DNA from: Rhodococcus yunnanensis NBRC 103083 | GTDB lineage: Bacteria > Actinomycetota > Actinomycetes > Mycobacteriales > Mycobacteriaceae | Assembly: GCF_001895005.1 (NCBI RefSeq) | Contig: NZ_BCXH01000001.1 | Location: 248,001 to 312,000, forward strand | Direction of reading: 5' to 3' | Length of the DNA stretch: 64,000 nucleotides | Shown here: one piece after another, positions 55,217 to 64,000 of the stretch | Layout: every line of letters begins with the position of its first letter | How positions within the stretch are numbered: the stretch's first letter is position 1 | Position numbers and translations under genes: made by a program | The notes under the pieces: model-generated | The model's database searches: none | What the model saw: the letters and a program-made list of their open reading frames with translations, nothing else | What the model was told of the DNA's origin: nothing

Positions 55217-56591
55217 GAGCGTTCTCCTCGGCGCGAATGTGCTCCAACGTTCCCGAATTCACCGGCTGCAACATGACCCGGTCGATCCTGCGACCATCCA
55301 TGCGCGTCACCCTGGCGACCCATCCACCGTCGGAATCCGTGGGATCGTCGAACGTGGGGTCGGGGAGCGCAACGGTGTCTCCTTCGGCGGGAATCCGGCC
55401 GAGCTCGGACAACACGAGCCCGCCGATGGTCTCGTATTCGCCCTCAGGGGCCAAGTACCCGGTCGCCGCGGCAACTTCGTCGATACGGAGCAGGCCGGAG
55501 CAGATCCAACCGTCGCCGAACCGCTGAACGTCGATCTCGGGTTCGTCGTGTTCGTCTCGGACATCCCCGACGATCTCCTCGATCAGATCCTCCATGGTCA
55601 CCATCCCCGCGGTGCCGCCGTACTCGTCCACGACGAGTGCGACCTGCATTCCGTCGGAGCGCACGCGCTCCATCACGGTGTCCCCGTCCAGGCTCGACGG
55701 TACGACGGGGACGTCCTGGGCCAGCGAGTCCAGCCGGGTCGTCCGTCGTAGCGCTGCAGGAACGGTGAACGCGTGCTTGATGTGCACCACACCGATCGTG
55801 TCGTCGAGGTCGCCGTCGACCACCGGAAACCTCGAGAACCCGGTCCTGCGCGCGGTCTCGATGAGGTCCGATGCAGTGTCCGACACCGACAGTGATTCGA
55901 CCTTCACGCGTGGGGTCATCAACTCCTCTGCCGATCGTTCGCCGAACTGCAACGACCGTCCGACGAGCCGGGCAGTTCCTTCGTCGAGCGAGCCCTGTTG
56001 AGCCGAAGTACGGACCAGGGAACTGAGCTCACGTGGCGACCGCGCGGACCTGAGTTCCTCGGCCGGTTCGACGCCGAGTCTCCTGACCAGCCAGTTGGCC
56101 GATCCGTTCAGTCCGTTGATGGCCCATCGGAAGACTGCGGAGAACCCGGACATGGCTCCTGCCGTCGAACGCGCGGTTCCCATCGGCATCGCGATCGCGA
56201 TGTTCTTCGGAACCAACTCGCCGAAGATCATGGAGAACGACGTCGCGATGATCAGCGCGATGGCCAGCGACACGCCTTCCGCAAGAGACTGGGACGCGCC
56301 CAGCGCTTCGGCCACCGGAACGAAGAATCCCGCGAGAACGGGCTCTGCGAGATAGCCGGTGATGAGTGTGGTGATGGTGATACCGAGCTGCGCTCCGGAC
56401 AGCTGAAAGGACAGCGTGCGGTGCGCTTTCTGTACTTGCCGGGCACGAATGTCGTCGAGCGCAGCGACGGACGAGTCCACGGCGCTCTTCTCCAACGCCG
56501 TCAACGCGAATTCGGCGGCCACGAACAGTGCCGTTCCGGCGGTGAGGGCCACGAAGCCGACCAGGCTGAGAATGCTGACGAGAATGTCCAC
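55209..56591 (-). CDS. CNNM/CorC-type (HlyC) membrane protein, first copy
   Basis: A 460-residue DUF21-CBS-CorC_HlyC protein. DUF21 membrane domain at about 1-200 (VAAEFALTALEKSAVDSSVA, LGITITTLITGYLAEPVLAGFF), the CBS pair at about 220-340 (VVDEYGGTAGMVTMEDLIEEIVGD), and the C-terminal CorC_HlyC domain to residue 440. It probably exports or senses divalent cations. The start is GTG at 56591, two bases after the stop of a small ORF whose translation may feed into it. Confidence 0.88.
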   Translation of the reverse strand: MDILVSILSLVGFVALTAGTALFVAAEFALTALEKSAVDSSVAALDDIRARQVQKAHRTLSFQLSGAQLGITITTLITGYLAEPVLAGFFVPVAEALGASQSLAEGVSLAIALIIATSFSMIFGELVPKNIAIAMPMGTARSTAGAMSGFSAVFRWAINGLNGSANWLVRRLGVEPAEELRSARSPRELSSLVRTSAQQGSLDEGTARLVGRSLQFGERSAEELMTPRVKVESLSVSDTASDLIETARRTGFSRFPVVDGDLDDTIGVVHIKHAFTVPAALRRTTRLDSLAQDVPVVPSSLDGDTVMERVRSDGMQVALVVDEYGGTAGMVTMEDLIEEIVGDVRDEHDEPEIDVQRFGDGWICSGLLRIDEVAAATGYLAPEGEYETIGGLVLSELGRIPAEGDTVALPDPTFDDPTDSDGGWVARVTRMDGRRIDRVMLQPVNSGTLEHIRAEENAHG

Positions 56592-56593
56592 GG

Positions 56594-56794
56594 CTATCGC
56601 CGCCGAAGTTGAGACAGGCGCATCGCGCCGTGGGGCTCTGCCTGCCGAAGGAGGCGAGGCGAGCGAATCTTCGATGTTCGGGTGTCGCCGGGTTTGTCTC
56701 CCGGCTCGATAGAGGAGCCCTCCGAAGTGGAGCCCTCGTCGCCGTGGTCGCTGGACGCGACGACGGCTGTCGTGATTACGGGTGCCTCAGGCAC
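56594..56794 (-). CDS. Possible small protein of 66 residues upstream of the CNNM-type genes
   Basis: An open frame starting with GTG at 56794, preceded by AGGAAGGAAC, a near-ideal ribosome site. Codon third positions look GC-rich, as in real genes here. The product is acidic and Ser/Gly-rich at first (SSDHGDEGSTSEGSSIEPGD) and strongly basic at the end (RLLRQAEPHGAMRLSQLRRR). I recognise no family. Its stop lies two bases from the start of the next gene, so it may be a leader ORF or a small partner. The rest of this 349-base gap, 56795-56940, shows no other gene. Confidence 0.5.
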   Translation of the reverse strand: MPEAPVITTAVVASSDHGDEGSTSEGSSIEPGDKPGDTRTSKIRSPRLLRQAEPHGAMRLSQLRRR

Positions 56795-56940
56795 CTTGTT
56801 CCTTCCTGTCGTTCCGCCGAATGCTTCGCCGGTGCTCGGGCACCGCCGATTCGCATGGGCCGGCGAAAATGTGTTCGTTCGATCGCGAAGCCATCATTCT
56901 AACGGCTGCAGGCGTTCGTGTGATCTCGAGTGGGGCAACG

Positions 56941-58395
<1,455 letters not shown>

Positions 58396-59262
58396 TCAGG
58401 CCACTTCTGCGTATTCGGTGACCTTGGCCTGAGAGCGAGACAGGGCGATCGTCGCGAAGATCATGACGGCCACACAGAGCCCGATCACGGTGAGTTCGAA
58501 CGGATCGTCACGCACACGTTCACCCAGAACCGTGATGCCGAGGAAAGCCGCACCGAAGGGTTCCCCGATGGTGACGGCAGGTAGCGAGGCGGACAGCGGC
58601 CCGGACTGGAAGGCGCGCTGCTGAAGGTAGAAGCCGAGGACCCCGCAGACGACGAGCGCGTAGGTCTGCCACGCGGTGACAGCCTCGACGACGTCTCTCT
58701 CGACGAGATCGGTGACGTACTTGGTGAACGCGACCGCCATGCCGAACAGCAGTCCGCCTGCAGCGCCCAGCAGAAGTGCGCGCTGGCTCGGCTTCTGGAG
58801 CAGGAGTCCAGCGAGTGCCGCGGCGAGTACCACGCCCGAGGCGATCAGCAAGGGCACCAGCCACTGCGAGAACGGGGCATTCGAATGCCCCTCGGTGGGA
58901 TCACCGACGACGATGAACACCGCGAGCGCCGCAGCGAGAGCTACGGCCAGCACCCAGGTCGACCTCGTCATGCGATAGCTGGAGAACTTCGCGGACAGCG
59001 GCAACGCGAACAGCAACATCGAGACGAGAAGTGGCTGGACCACCAGCACCGAACCGACCCACAACGCGGCGACCTGGACCCCGTAACCGCCGATGTCACC
59101 GAGCACACCTGCCCACCACCGCGGGCTGCGCAGAAGCGTGGCGATCAGGGATTCGCCCTCGGGCACCGCTGCGGCGGCGCTCTGCTGTGCAACGGAGGCG
59201 CAGGCGAAGAGGAACGCGGCGATCAACGCCAGCACGATGGCCAATACCGGAAGTTCGTTCAT
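58396..59262 (-). CDS. DMT-superfamily (EamA-like) transporter
   Basis: A 288-residue protein with about nine to ten helices in two repeats, as in DMT/EamA or magnesium-transporter NIPA-like actinobacterial proteins (LPVLAIVLALIAAFLFACASVAQQSAAAAVP). The open frame continues through the upstream helicase, but ATG at 59262 gives the right start and overlaps the helicase stop by four bases. Substrate is unknown. It ends 18 bases before guaB1. Confidence 0.8.
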   Translation of the reverse strand: MNELPVLAIVLALIAAFLFACASVAQQSAAAAVPEGESLIATLLRSPRWWAGVLGDIGGYGVQVAALWVGSVLVVQPLLVSMLLFALPLSAKFSSYRMTRSTWVLAVALAAALAVFIVVGDPTEGHSNAPFSQWLVPLLIASGVVLAAALAGLLLQKPSQRALLLGAAGGLLFGMAVAFTKYVTDLVERDVVEAVTAWQTYALVVCGVLGFYLQQRAFQSGPLSASLPAVTIGEPFGAAFLGITVLGERVRDDPFELTVIGLCVAVMIFATIALSRSQAKVTEYAEVA

Positions 59263-60545
59263 CGAGGACCACGTCGCTGACCGTGTTCTCGCGACCCGCG
59301 AGCGGGCGATGCGTTCCGCCGACCTTGCCGCGGAGTGGTCGCGGCGGGAGCCGCCGCGCTGCGCACCACGGGCACGCCCGTCGGCGCCCGGGCCCCGGCA
59401 ACCTCCCGCAGAACCGGGCTGGAGCGTGTCACATCGGTGAACGCGACGGCGATTCCCGCCTCGATTGCCAACGCACTCACATGTTCCTCCTGACCCGGTG
59501 CCACGAGCGTGACGACGGTTCCGCTGTCTCCCGCGCGAGCGGTCCTTCCCGCCCGATGTGTGTAGTCCTTCGCATCCGCGGGCGGATCGACGTGCAGCAC
59601 CAACGTGACGCCGTCCACATGGAGCCCTCGTGCAGCGACGTCCGTCGCGACGAGAACGGGAACCGATCCGTTGCCGAACGATGCGAGTGCGCGTGTACGG
59701 GCGGCCTGTGTCTTGTCGCCGTGCAGCGCGACCGCATCGACGCCGGCCGTGCGGAGTCCCTCGGCGAATCGGTCGACGGCGTGCTTGGTGCGCAGAAAGA
59801 CGATGGTGCGACCGTCGCGGGCTGCGAGAACTGTTGCGACCGAATCCTTTTCCTCGGCCGAAACTCGAAAGAAGTGGTGGCTCATTGCAGCTCGTTCCGG
59901 CTCCGTCGACTCGGTGCGATGCACGACGGGGGAGTGAAGGTACTGCTCGACGAGTTCGGACACATCGCCGTCGAGCGTGGCGGAGAACAACATTCGCTGC
60001 CCGTCCTTGCTCGTACGATCCAGCAGCTTGCGCACCTGGGGGAGGAAACCGAGATCGGACATTCGATCGGCCTCGTCGACGACCGTGACGGTCACGTCGG
60101 CGAGCGATACCGCGTCCTGAGCCGTCAGATCTTCGAGGCGTCCCGGCGTCGCGACAACGACGTCGACACCACGACGGAGCCGCTCGATGTGACGCTTGAG
60201 TGGAACGCCTCCGACGATGGCCATGACGCGAACACCGGATGCCAGCGCAGGCTCGTCCAACGACGCTTCGATCTGCAGAGCCAGTTCCCGAGTCGGCACC
60301 AGTACCAGGCCACGAGGGCTCGACGGCCGACTGCTGCTTCCCGACAGCCGCTGAAGTAGCGGGAGACCGAACGCGAGGGTCTTGCCCGACCCTGTCGGAG
60401 CATGTCCGAGTATGTCGCGGCCCCCCAGAGCATCCGGAATGGCGGCCGCCTGAATCGGGAACGGCGACTCGACGCCGATTCGGCGGAGTGCGTGTGTCAC
60501 GACGGGTGCGAGCCCCAGATCTGCAAACGACGAGTGCTGGGGCAT
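59259..60545 (-). CDS. DEAD/DEAH-box ATP-dependent RNA helicase
   Basis: A 428-residue RNA helicase. Q-motif region FADLGLAPVVTHALRRIGVESPFPIQAAAIP; motif I APTGSGKT; motif II VVDEADRMSDLG (DEAD); motif III SAT; motif [12 protein letters not shown]. The C-terminal 50 residues are basic and disordered (QGRRNASPARGSREHGQRRGPR). I chose ATG at 60545; an earlier in-frame start adds 41 unlikely residues. It overlaps the transporter downstream by four bases and is divergent from the DUF4262 gene. Confidence 0.9.
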   Translation of the reverse strand: MPQHSSFADLGLAPVVTHALRRIGVESPFPIQAAAIPDALGGRDILGHAPTGSGKTLAFGLPLLQRLSGSSSRPSSPRGLVLVPTRELALQIEASLDEPALASGVRVMAIVGGVPLKRHIERLRRGVDVVVATPGRLEDLTAQDAVSLADVTVTVVDEADRMSDLGFLPQVRKLLDRTSKDGQRMLFSATLDGDVSELVEQYLHSPVVHRTESTEPERAAMSHHFFRVSAEEKDSVATVLAARDGRTIVFLRTKHAVDRFAEGLRTAGVDAVALHGDKTQAARTRALASFGNGSVPVLVATDVAARGLHVDGVTLVLHVDPPADAKDYTHRAGRTARAGDSGTVVTLVAPGQEEHVSALAIEAGIAVAFTDVTRSSPVLREVAGARAPTGVPVVRSAAAPAATTPRQGRRNASPARGSREHGQRRGPR

Positions 60546-60688
60546 AGCGGAACAGTACAGCCACCCCAAAGTTTCTGTCGGTGGCACACGCCAGTATGTG
60601 CACGGGAACATACGTTCGAATGCGGCGGCTTCCGAGAAATCATTCGGCTTCTCGGAACGTGCGCCCAAAACGAGAGCTTGGGGGAGCT

Positions 60689-61201
60689 ATGTGTGCATTG
60701 TGCGACGGACAGTCCATCGAGGACTACGTGCGCGACCTGGAAGACACGATCGACCGGCACGGGTGGGCGTTGCAGTACGTCGCCTCGGCTCCGCCCTCGT
60801 CGTACGAGGAATTCGACGGGTGTGGCGTCGATCCCGCGTTCTGCTACACGGTGGGACTGACTGCCGTCGGCCATCCTGAGATCGTGATCACCGGCCGTGG
60901 GCCTGCCGAATCGTCCACGGTACTGAACGCACTCGGGCGCCGGATTTCGGTTGCAGGTGAGGTGTTCGAAGCAGGCTCACGGGCGTGGGTAGCCGGGTTC
61001 GATCTGTATTTCGTGGACGTGATGCACAGCGGGGAGTGGTTGCTCATGGCCGAGAACGTATATCCGCCGGGCGCTGTCCGGGCGGTACAAGCTGTGTGGC
61101 GTGACGCCACGGGGAATCTGCCGTGGGAAGGCGACGTCGTGTCGACGATCGTCCAGCCTGTTCTCGGTCCGCCGCCGGGGTGGTACGAGGGCGACATCTG
61201 A
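60689..61201 (+). CDS. DUF4262 domain protein
   Basis: A 170-residue protein of unknown function. It starts MCALCDGQSIEDYVRDLEDTIDRHGWALQYV and contains the DUF4262 core FCYTVGLTAVGHPEIVITG and VDVMHSGEWLLMAENVYPPG. The CxxC pair (C2, C5) near the start could bind metal. The frame opens earlier, but ATG at 60689 has GGGGGAG in front. It is divergent from the helicase and convergent with gnd, separated by a long hairpin. Confidence 0.85.
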   Translation: MCALCDGQSIEDYVRDLEDTIDRHGWALQYVASAPPSSYEEFDGCGVDPAFCYTVGLTAVGHPEIVITGRGPAESSTVLNALGRRISVAGEVFEAGSRAWVAGFDLYFVDVMHSGEWLLMAENVYPPGAVRAVQAVWRDATGNLPWEGDVVSTIVQPVLGPPPGWYEGDI

Positions 61202-61226
61202 CGAAAGTTCCACCGGTGAACTGCAA

Positions 61227-61275
61227 CGAGATTCGCTGGTCGCGCAGGTACGTTCTGCGGGACCAGCGAATCTCG
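61227..61275. terminator. Long hairpin terminator between DUF4262 and gnd
   Basis: CGAGATTCGCTGGTC (61227-61241) pairs perfectly with GACCAGCGAATCTCG (61261-61275). An inner stem GCAG/CTGC continues after one mismatch, with a seven-base loop. It serves both converging genes. Confidence 0.85.
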
Positions 61276-61294
61276 CCGGCCGAGTGTGCCAGGG

Positions 61295-62746
61295 TCAGGC
61301 CTGAATCTCGCTGCGGTCACCGCTCCAGAGCGTGTGGAACTTACCCTCGGAATCGGTGCGCTCGTAGGTGTGCGCACCGAAGAAATCGCGCTGTCCCTGC
61401 GTCAATGCCGCGGGGAGACGCTTCGCGCGCAGAGCGTCGTAATACGCGAGCGAGGACGCGAAAGCAGGAACCGGGATGCCGAGCGATGCTGCGGTGATGA
61501 CAACACGTCGCCAGCTGTCGATCGCGTTCTCGATGGCCTCGCGGAAGTACGGCGCAAGAATCAAGCTGGGCAGCTCGGCGTTGTCGTCGTACGCATCCTT
61601 GATGCGGTCGAGGAAGCGGGCACGAATGATGCAACCGCCGCGCCAGATCGTTGCAAGATCGCCGGGATGCAGATCCCAGTCGTACTCTGCACTGCCTGCG
61701 GCGATCTGATCGAAGCCCTGTGCGTACGCGACGATCTTCGACGCGTACAGCGCGCGGCTGATGTCGTGCGTGAACTGCTCGGCATCGGACGGCTTTTCGG
61801 CGAGGGTACCCGAGGCAAGGCCGACAGCGGCCTTGCGCTGGTTCCGCGACCCGGACAGCGCCCTGGCGAACACGGCTTCGGCGATTCCGGTGACCGGAAC
61901 TCCCAGATCGAGTGCTGCCTTGACGGTCCAGCGGCCGGTGCCCTTCTGCTCGGCGGCGTCGACGATGACGTCCACGAGTGGCTGCCCGGTCTTGGCGTCG
62001 ACCTGCTTCAGAACCTCAGCCGTGATCTCGACGAGGTAGCTTTCGAGGTCGCCGTTGTTCCACTCGGTGAACACATCCGCAACCTGCGCCGGGGTCAAGT
62101 CGAGTGCATCGCGGAACAGGTTGTACGCCTCGCCGATCAGCTGCATGTCGGCATACTCGATGCCGTTGTGCACCATCTTGACGAAGTGGCCGGAGCCGTC
62201 GGGGCCGATGTGCGTGCAGCAGGGAGTGCCATCGACCTGTGCTGCAATCGATTCGAGCAGTGGACCGAGCGCCTTGTACGACTCGGCGGGCCCGCCTGGC
62301 ATGATCGACGGGCCGTTGAGCGCGCCCTCCTCGCCGCCCGATATTCCAGCTCCGACGAACAACAGGCCGCGTTCCTTCAGCGATGCTTCGCGCCGAATGG
62401 TGTCGGTGTACAGAGCATTTCCACCATCGATGATGATGTCGCCCTCTTCCATCGCGCCCGCGAGTTCTTCGATGACTGCGTCGGTGGGGTCTCCGGCTTT
62501 GACCATGATGAGTACTCGGCGAGGCTTCTGCAACGCAGCGACGAACTCTTCGATCGTCTCGGTGCGGATGAATTTGCCTTCGCTACCGTGTTCGGCGAGC
62601 AGAGTATCGGTCTTTGCAATGCTGCGGTTGTGCAGCGCAACGGTATGTCCGTGGTGCGCAAAGTTTCGGGCTATGTTCGAGCCCATCACGGCGAGTCCGG
62701 TGACACCGATCTGGGCGAGTTCTGACGGGTCCACTGCTGAGGTCAT
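61295..62746 (-). CDS. gnd: 6-phosphogluconate dehydrogenase, decarboxylating
   Basis: A 483-residue enzyme of the pentose phosphate pathway that turns 6-phosphogluconate into ribulose 5-phosphate with NADP. The N-terminal Rossmann motif is GVTGLAVMGSNIARNFA; the substrate site is GISGGEEGALNGPSIMPGG, and the catalytic Lys/Asn in HFVKMVHNGIEY. The length is that of the long, homodimeric type. ATG at 62746 is chosen over an earlier frame start nine codons upstream. It is downstream of the second helicase gene, separated by 146 bases and a terminator. Confidence 0.94.
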   Translation of the reverse strand: MTSAVDPSELAQIGVTGLAVMGSNIARNFAHHGHTVALHNRSIAKTDTLLAEHGSEGKFIRTETIEEFVAALQKPRRVLIMVKAGDPTDAVIEELAGAMEEGDIIIDGGNALYTDTIRREASLKERGLLFVGAGISGGEEGALNGPSIMPGGPAESYKALGPLLESIAAQVDGTPCCTHIGPDGSGHFVKMVHNGIEYADMQLIGEAYNLFRDALDLTPAQVADVFTEWNNGDLESYLVEITAEVLKQVDAKTGQPLVDVIVDAAEQKGTGRWTVKAALDLGVPVTGIAEAVFARALSGSRNQRKAAVGLASGTLAEKPSDAEQFTHDISRALYASKIVAYAQGFDQIAAGSAEYDWDLHPGDLATIWRGGCIIRARFLDRIKDAYDDNAELPSLILAPYFREAIENAIDSWRRVVITAASLGIPVPAFASSLAYYDALRAKRLPAALTQGQRDFFGAHTYERTDSEGKFHTLWSGDRSEIQA

Positions 62747-62827
62747 GGGTACAGCTTTCCTTGCCGAGCGCACAAACGAAAGCCGGGGGGTTTACTGCGT
62801 CGTTTCCGGTCGGATCTCACAACCGAA

Positions 62828-62865
62828 AACGGGGGTGCCGACTCCACCGAGTCGGCACCCCCGTT
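62828..62865 (-). terminator. Strong hairpin terminator after the second DEAD-box gene
   Basis: AACGGGGGTGCCGACTC (62828-62844) pairs perfectly with GAGTCGGCACCCCCGTT (62849-62865) around a four-base loop. On the minus strand it is followed by a short T-run. It lies 28 bases beyond the helicase stop. Confidence 0.9.
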
Positions 62866-62892
62866 CGAGTGCATTCACATCATCGAAGCGAA

Positions 62893-64000
62893 TCAGTGCG
62901 TACGCGCAGGACCATCGAATCCGTCGTAGGAACGACGGTCGGTGCGGCTACGGAATCCGCTCGACTTCGAGTCCTCGTGAGCCGAACTGGAATGCGTGCG
63001 GGGACGGTCACCCTGGTAGCCGCCGGTGCGGGGACGGTCACCCTGGTAGCCGCCGGTGCGGGGACGGTCGCCCTGGTAGCCGCCGGTGCGGGGACGGTCG
63101 CCCTGGTATCCGCCAGTGCGCTCACCCTGGTAGCCACCGGTACGCGGACGGTCACCCTGGTAGCCACCGGTACGCGGACGGTCACCTTGGTAGCCGCCGG
63201 TGCGGGGACGGTCACCCTGGTATCCGCCAGTGCGCTCGCCCTGGTAGCCACCGGTACGCGGACGGTCACCCTGGTAACCGCCGGTACGCGGACGGCTGTC
63301 ACGACGATCCCTCGGTGCGCTGCTCTCGGCGCGCAGCGGCTCGCCGGTGGGCTTCTTGGCACCGGTGATGCTGCTGAGTTCGGCTGAACCAGGCGAGACG
63401 TTGACCGACGTTGCTTTGACGCCCGCCATGCCGGTCAGACGCTGAACCTGACGGCGCTGGTTGGGAAGCACGATCGCGACGACGGTTCCCTTTTCGCCTG
63501 CACGGGCGGTACGTCCGGCGCGATGGAGGTAGTCCTTGTGGTCTGCAGGCGGGTCGACGTGAACCACCAGATCGATTCCGTCGACGTGGATTCCGCGAGC
63601 GGCGACGTCGGTGGCGACGAGAACTGGAGTACGGCCGTTCTTGAAGCGCTCGAGCACTCGGGTGCGCTGGTTCTGTGCTTTACCGCCGTGCAGTGACTCG
63701 GCCGCAATACCCAACGCGCGCAAGCGATCGGTGATGCCGTCGCAGCCCAGCTTGGTTCGGGCGAACATGATGGTGCGTCCTTCGCGGGCGCCGATCTCGG
63801 ACAGAACGACGTCCTTCTGGCCGCGGTCGACACACAGAAGGTAGTGATCCATCGTCCGCACACTGGCCTTGCCATCCTGTGTGGAGTGTTCGACGTGGTC
63901 GGGCAGGAACTGACGGACCAGCGACTGGACTTCACGATCGAGCGTGGCGGAGAACAGCATTCGCTGACCGTCGGCCGGGGTGTCGGCGAGGACGGCGCGC
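62893..64000 (-). CDS. DEAD/DEAH-box RNA helicase with repetitive tail (partial, 5' end outside window)
   Basis: The C-terminal 369 residues of an RNA helicase; the frame stays open to the end of the window, so motifs I and II lie outside. Visible are motif III SAT ([11 protein letters not shown]), the RecA-like second domain, and motif [12 protein letters not shown]. After residue 210 or so comes a low-complexity tail with ten TGGYQG repeats joined by DRPR or ER linkers, ending in [10 protein letters not shown] and FDGPARTH. Such RG/G-rich tails bind RNA and may promote condensates. It is followed by a strong terminator. Confidence 0.92.
   Translation of the reverse strand, partial: RAVLADTPADGQRMLFSATLDREVQSLVRQFLPDHVEHSTQDGKASVRTMDHYLLCVDRGQKDVVLSEIGAREGRTIMFARTKLGCDGITDRLRALGIAAESLHGGKAQNQRTRVLERFKNGRTPVLVATDVAARGIHVDGIDLVVHVDPPADHKDYLHRAGRTARAGEKGTVVAIVLPNQRRQVQRLTGMAGVKATSVNVSPGSAELSSITGAKKPTGEPLRAESSAPRDRRDSRPRTGGYQGDRPRTGGYQGERTGGYQGDRPRTGGYQGDRPRTGGYQGDRPRTGGYQGERTGGYQGDRPRTGGYQGDRPRTGGYQGDRPRTGGYQGDRPRTHSSSAHEDSKSSGFRSRTDRRSYDGFDGPARTH
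62998..63297 (-). repeat. 30-bp coding tandem repeat, about ten copies
   Basis: Units of 30 bases, with two of 24, encode [14 protein letters not shown] repeats in the tail of the DEAD-box helicase. The linkers read, in order, DRPR, ER, DRPR, DRPR, then again DRPR, ER, DRPR, DRPR, then DRPR, DRPR, so a four-unit block appears duplicated. The high DNA identity suggests recent expansion. Confidence 0.95.

Noticed and set aside
58396..60603. A 735-codon frame that would fuse the helicase region with the transporter
   Set aside because: The upstream part is an off-frame, Arg-rich reading of the helicase; the real transporter starts at ATG 59262.
62998..63297. CRISPR-like array
   Set aside because: The units are contiguous coding repeats without unique spacers, in frame with a DEAD-box helicase.
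62055..63368. Plus-strand open frame of 437 codons ending in a Gly/Ser/His/Arg-rich repetitive tail
   Set aside because: It runs antisense to gnd and to the repeat tail of the helicase; the repeat is a mirror of the coding repeat.

Overview
The window is a high-GC actinobacterial chromosome segment, most likely Rhodococcus or a close relative in the Mycobacteriales. The grounds are a propane-monooxygenase operon, an IdeR-type iron box, an F420-dependent (DDN-like) oxidoreductase, an Rv1355c-like gene, and a long block that follows the order of M. tuberculosis Rv1822-Rv1832. Genes are densely packed on both strands, many starts are GTG, and overlaps of the ATGA kind are common. I saw no tRNA, rRNA, insertion sequence, phage or CRISPR array.

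Layout. Positions 1-4851 hold the 3' part of a propane monooxygenase operon: reductase, small hydroxylase subunit, coupling protein, a MIP18-like iron-sulfur factor and a dedicated GroEL. It ends in a strong hairpin. Positions 4950-13192 hold an iron-boxed siderophore-binding lipoprotein, DUF503, an SDR, a thiolase, a VOC protein, and a divergent pair made of a transketolase/E1-like enzyme and a BBE-like flavin oxidase. Positions 13241-18767 hold a DUF4436 membrane protein, an E1-like/nitroreductase fusion (Rv1355c family), a divergent GNAT-like protein and a membrane diguanylate cyclase. Positions 18854-24325 hold an HxlR regulator with a divergent methyltransferase, a YhgE/Pip-type membrane protein, and a LacI regulator with a divergent phytanoyl-CoA dioxygenase-like protein.

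Positions 24366-28827 are a GABA catabolism unit (PucR regulator, gabT, gabD). Positions 28832-37962 are accessory: alpha/beta hydrolase, PIG-L deacetylase, short-chain fatty acid transporter, an M4 protease with its emfourin-type inhibitor, a GAF-EAL protein, an FAD dehydrogenase and a DDN-like protein. Positions 38038-48047 are the conserved core block: Nudix, CDP-alcohol phosphatidyltransferase, DUF881, small basic protein, DUF881, gcvH, garA, ftsR, a DUF151 nuclease, a second MerR regulator, then a tandem glycine riboswitch controlling gcvP. It links glycine cleavage with the GarA switch on glutamate/2-oxoglutarate metabolism and with division control.

Positions 48072-64000 carry housekeeping genes, nearly all on the minus strand: metallophosphoesterase, VWA lipid-side protein, malate synthase G, a so-called 3-methyladenine glycosylase family protein, two CNNM/CorC-type transporters preceded by a small ORF, guaB1, a DMT-type transporter, a DEAD-box helicase, DUF4262 (plus strand), gnd, and the C-terminal part of a second DEAD-box helicase with a repetitive tail.

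The most unusual signals are: (1) the E1/nitroreductase + GNAT + diguanylate cyclase neighbourhood; (2) four separate 16-19 bp tandem repeats at or just after gene 3' ends, two of them repeating the stop codon; (3) the protease/emfourin pair; (4) two small ORFs with good ribosome binding sites; and (5) several inverted repeats that look like operators.
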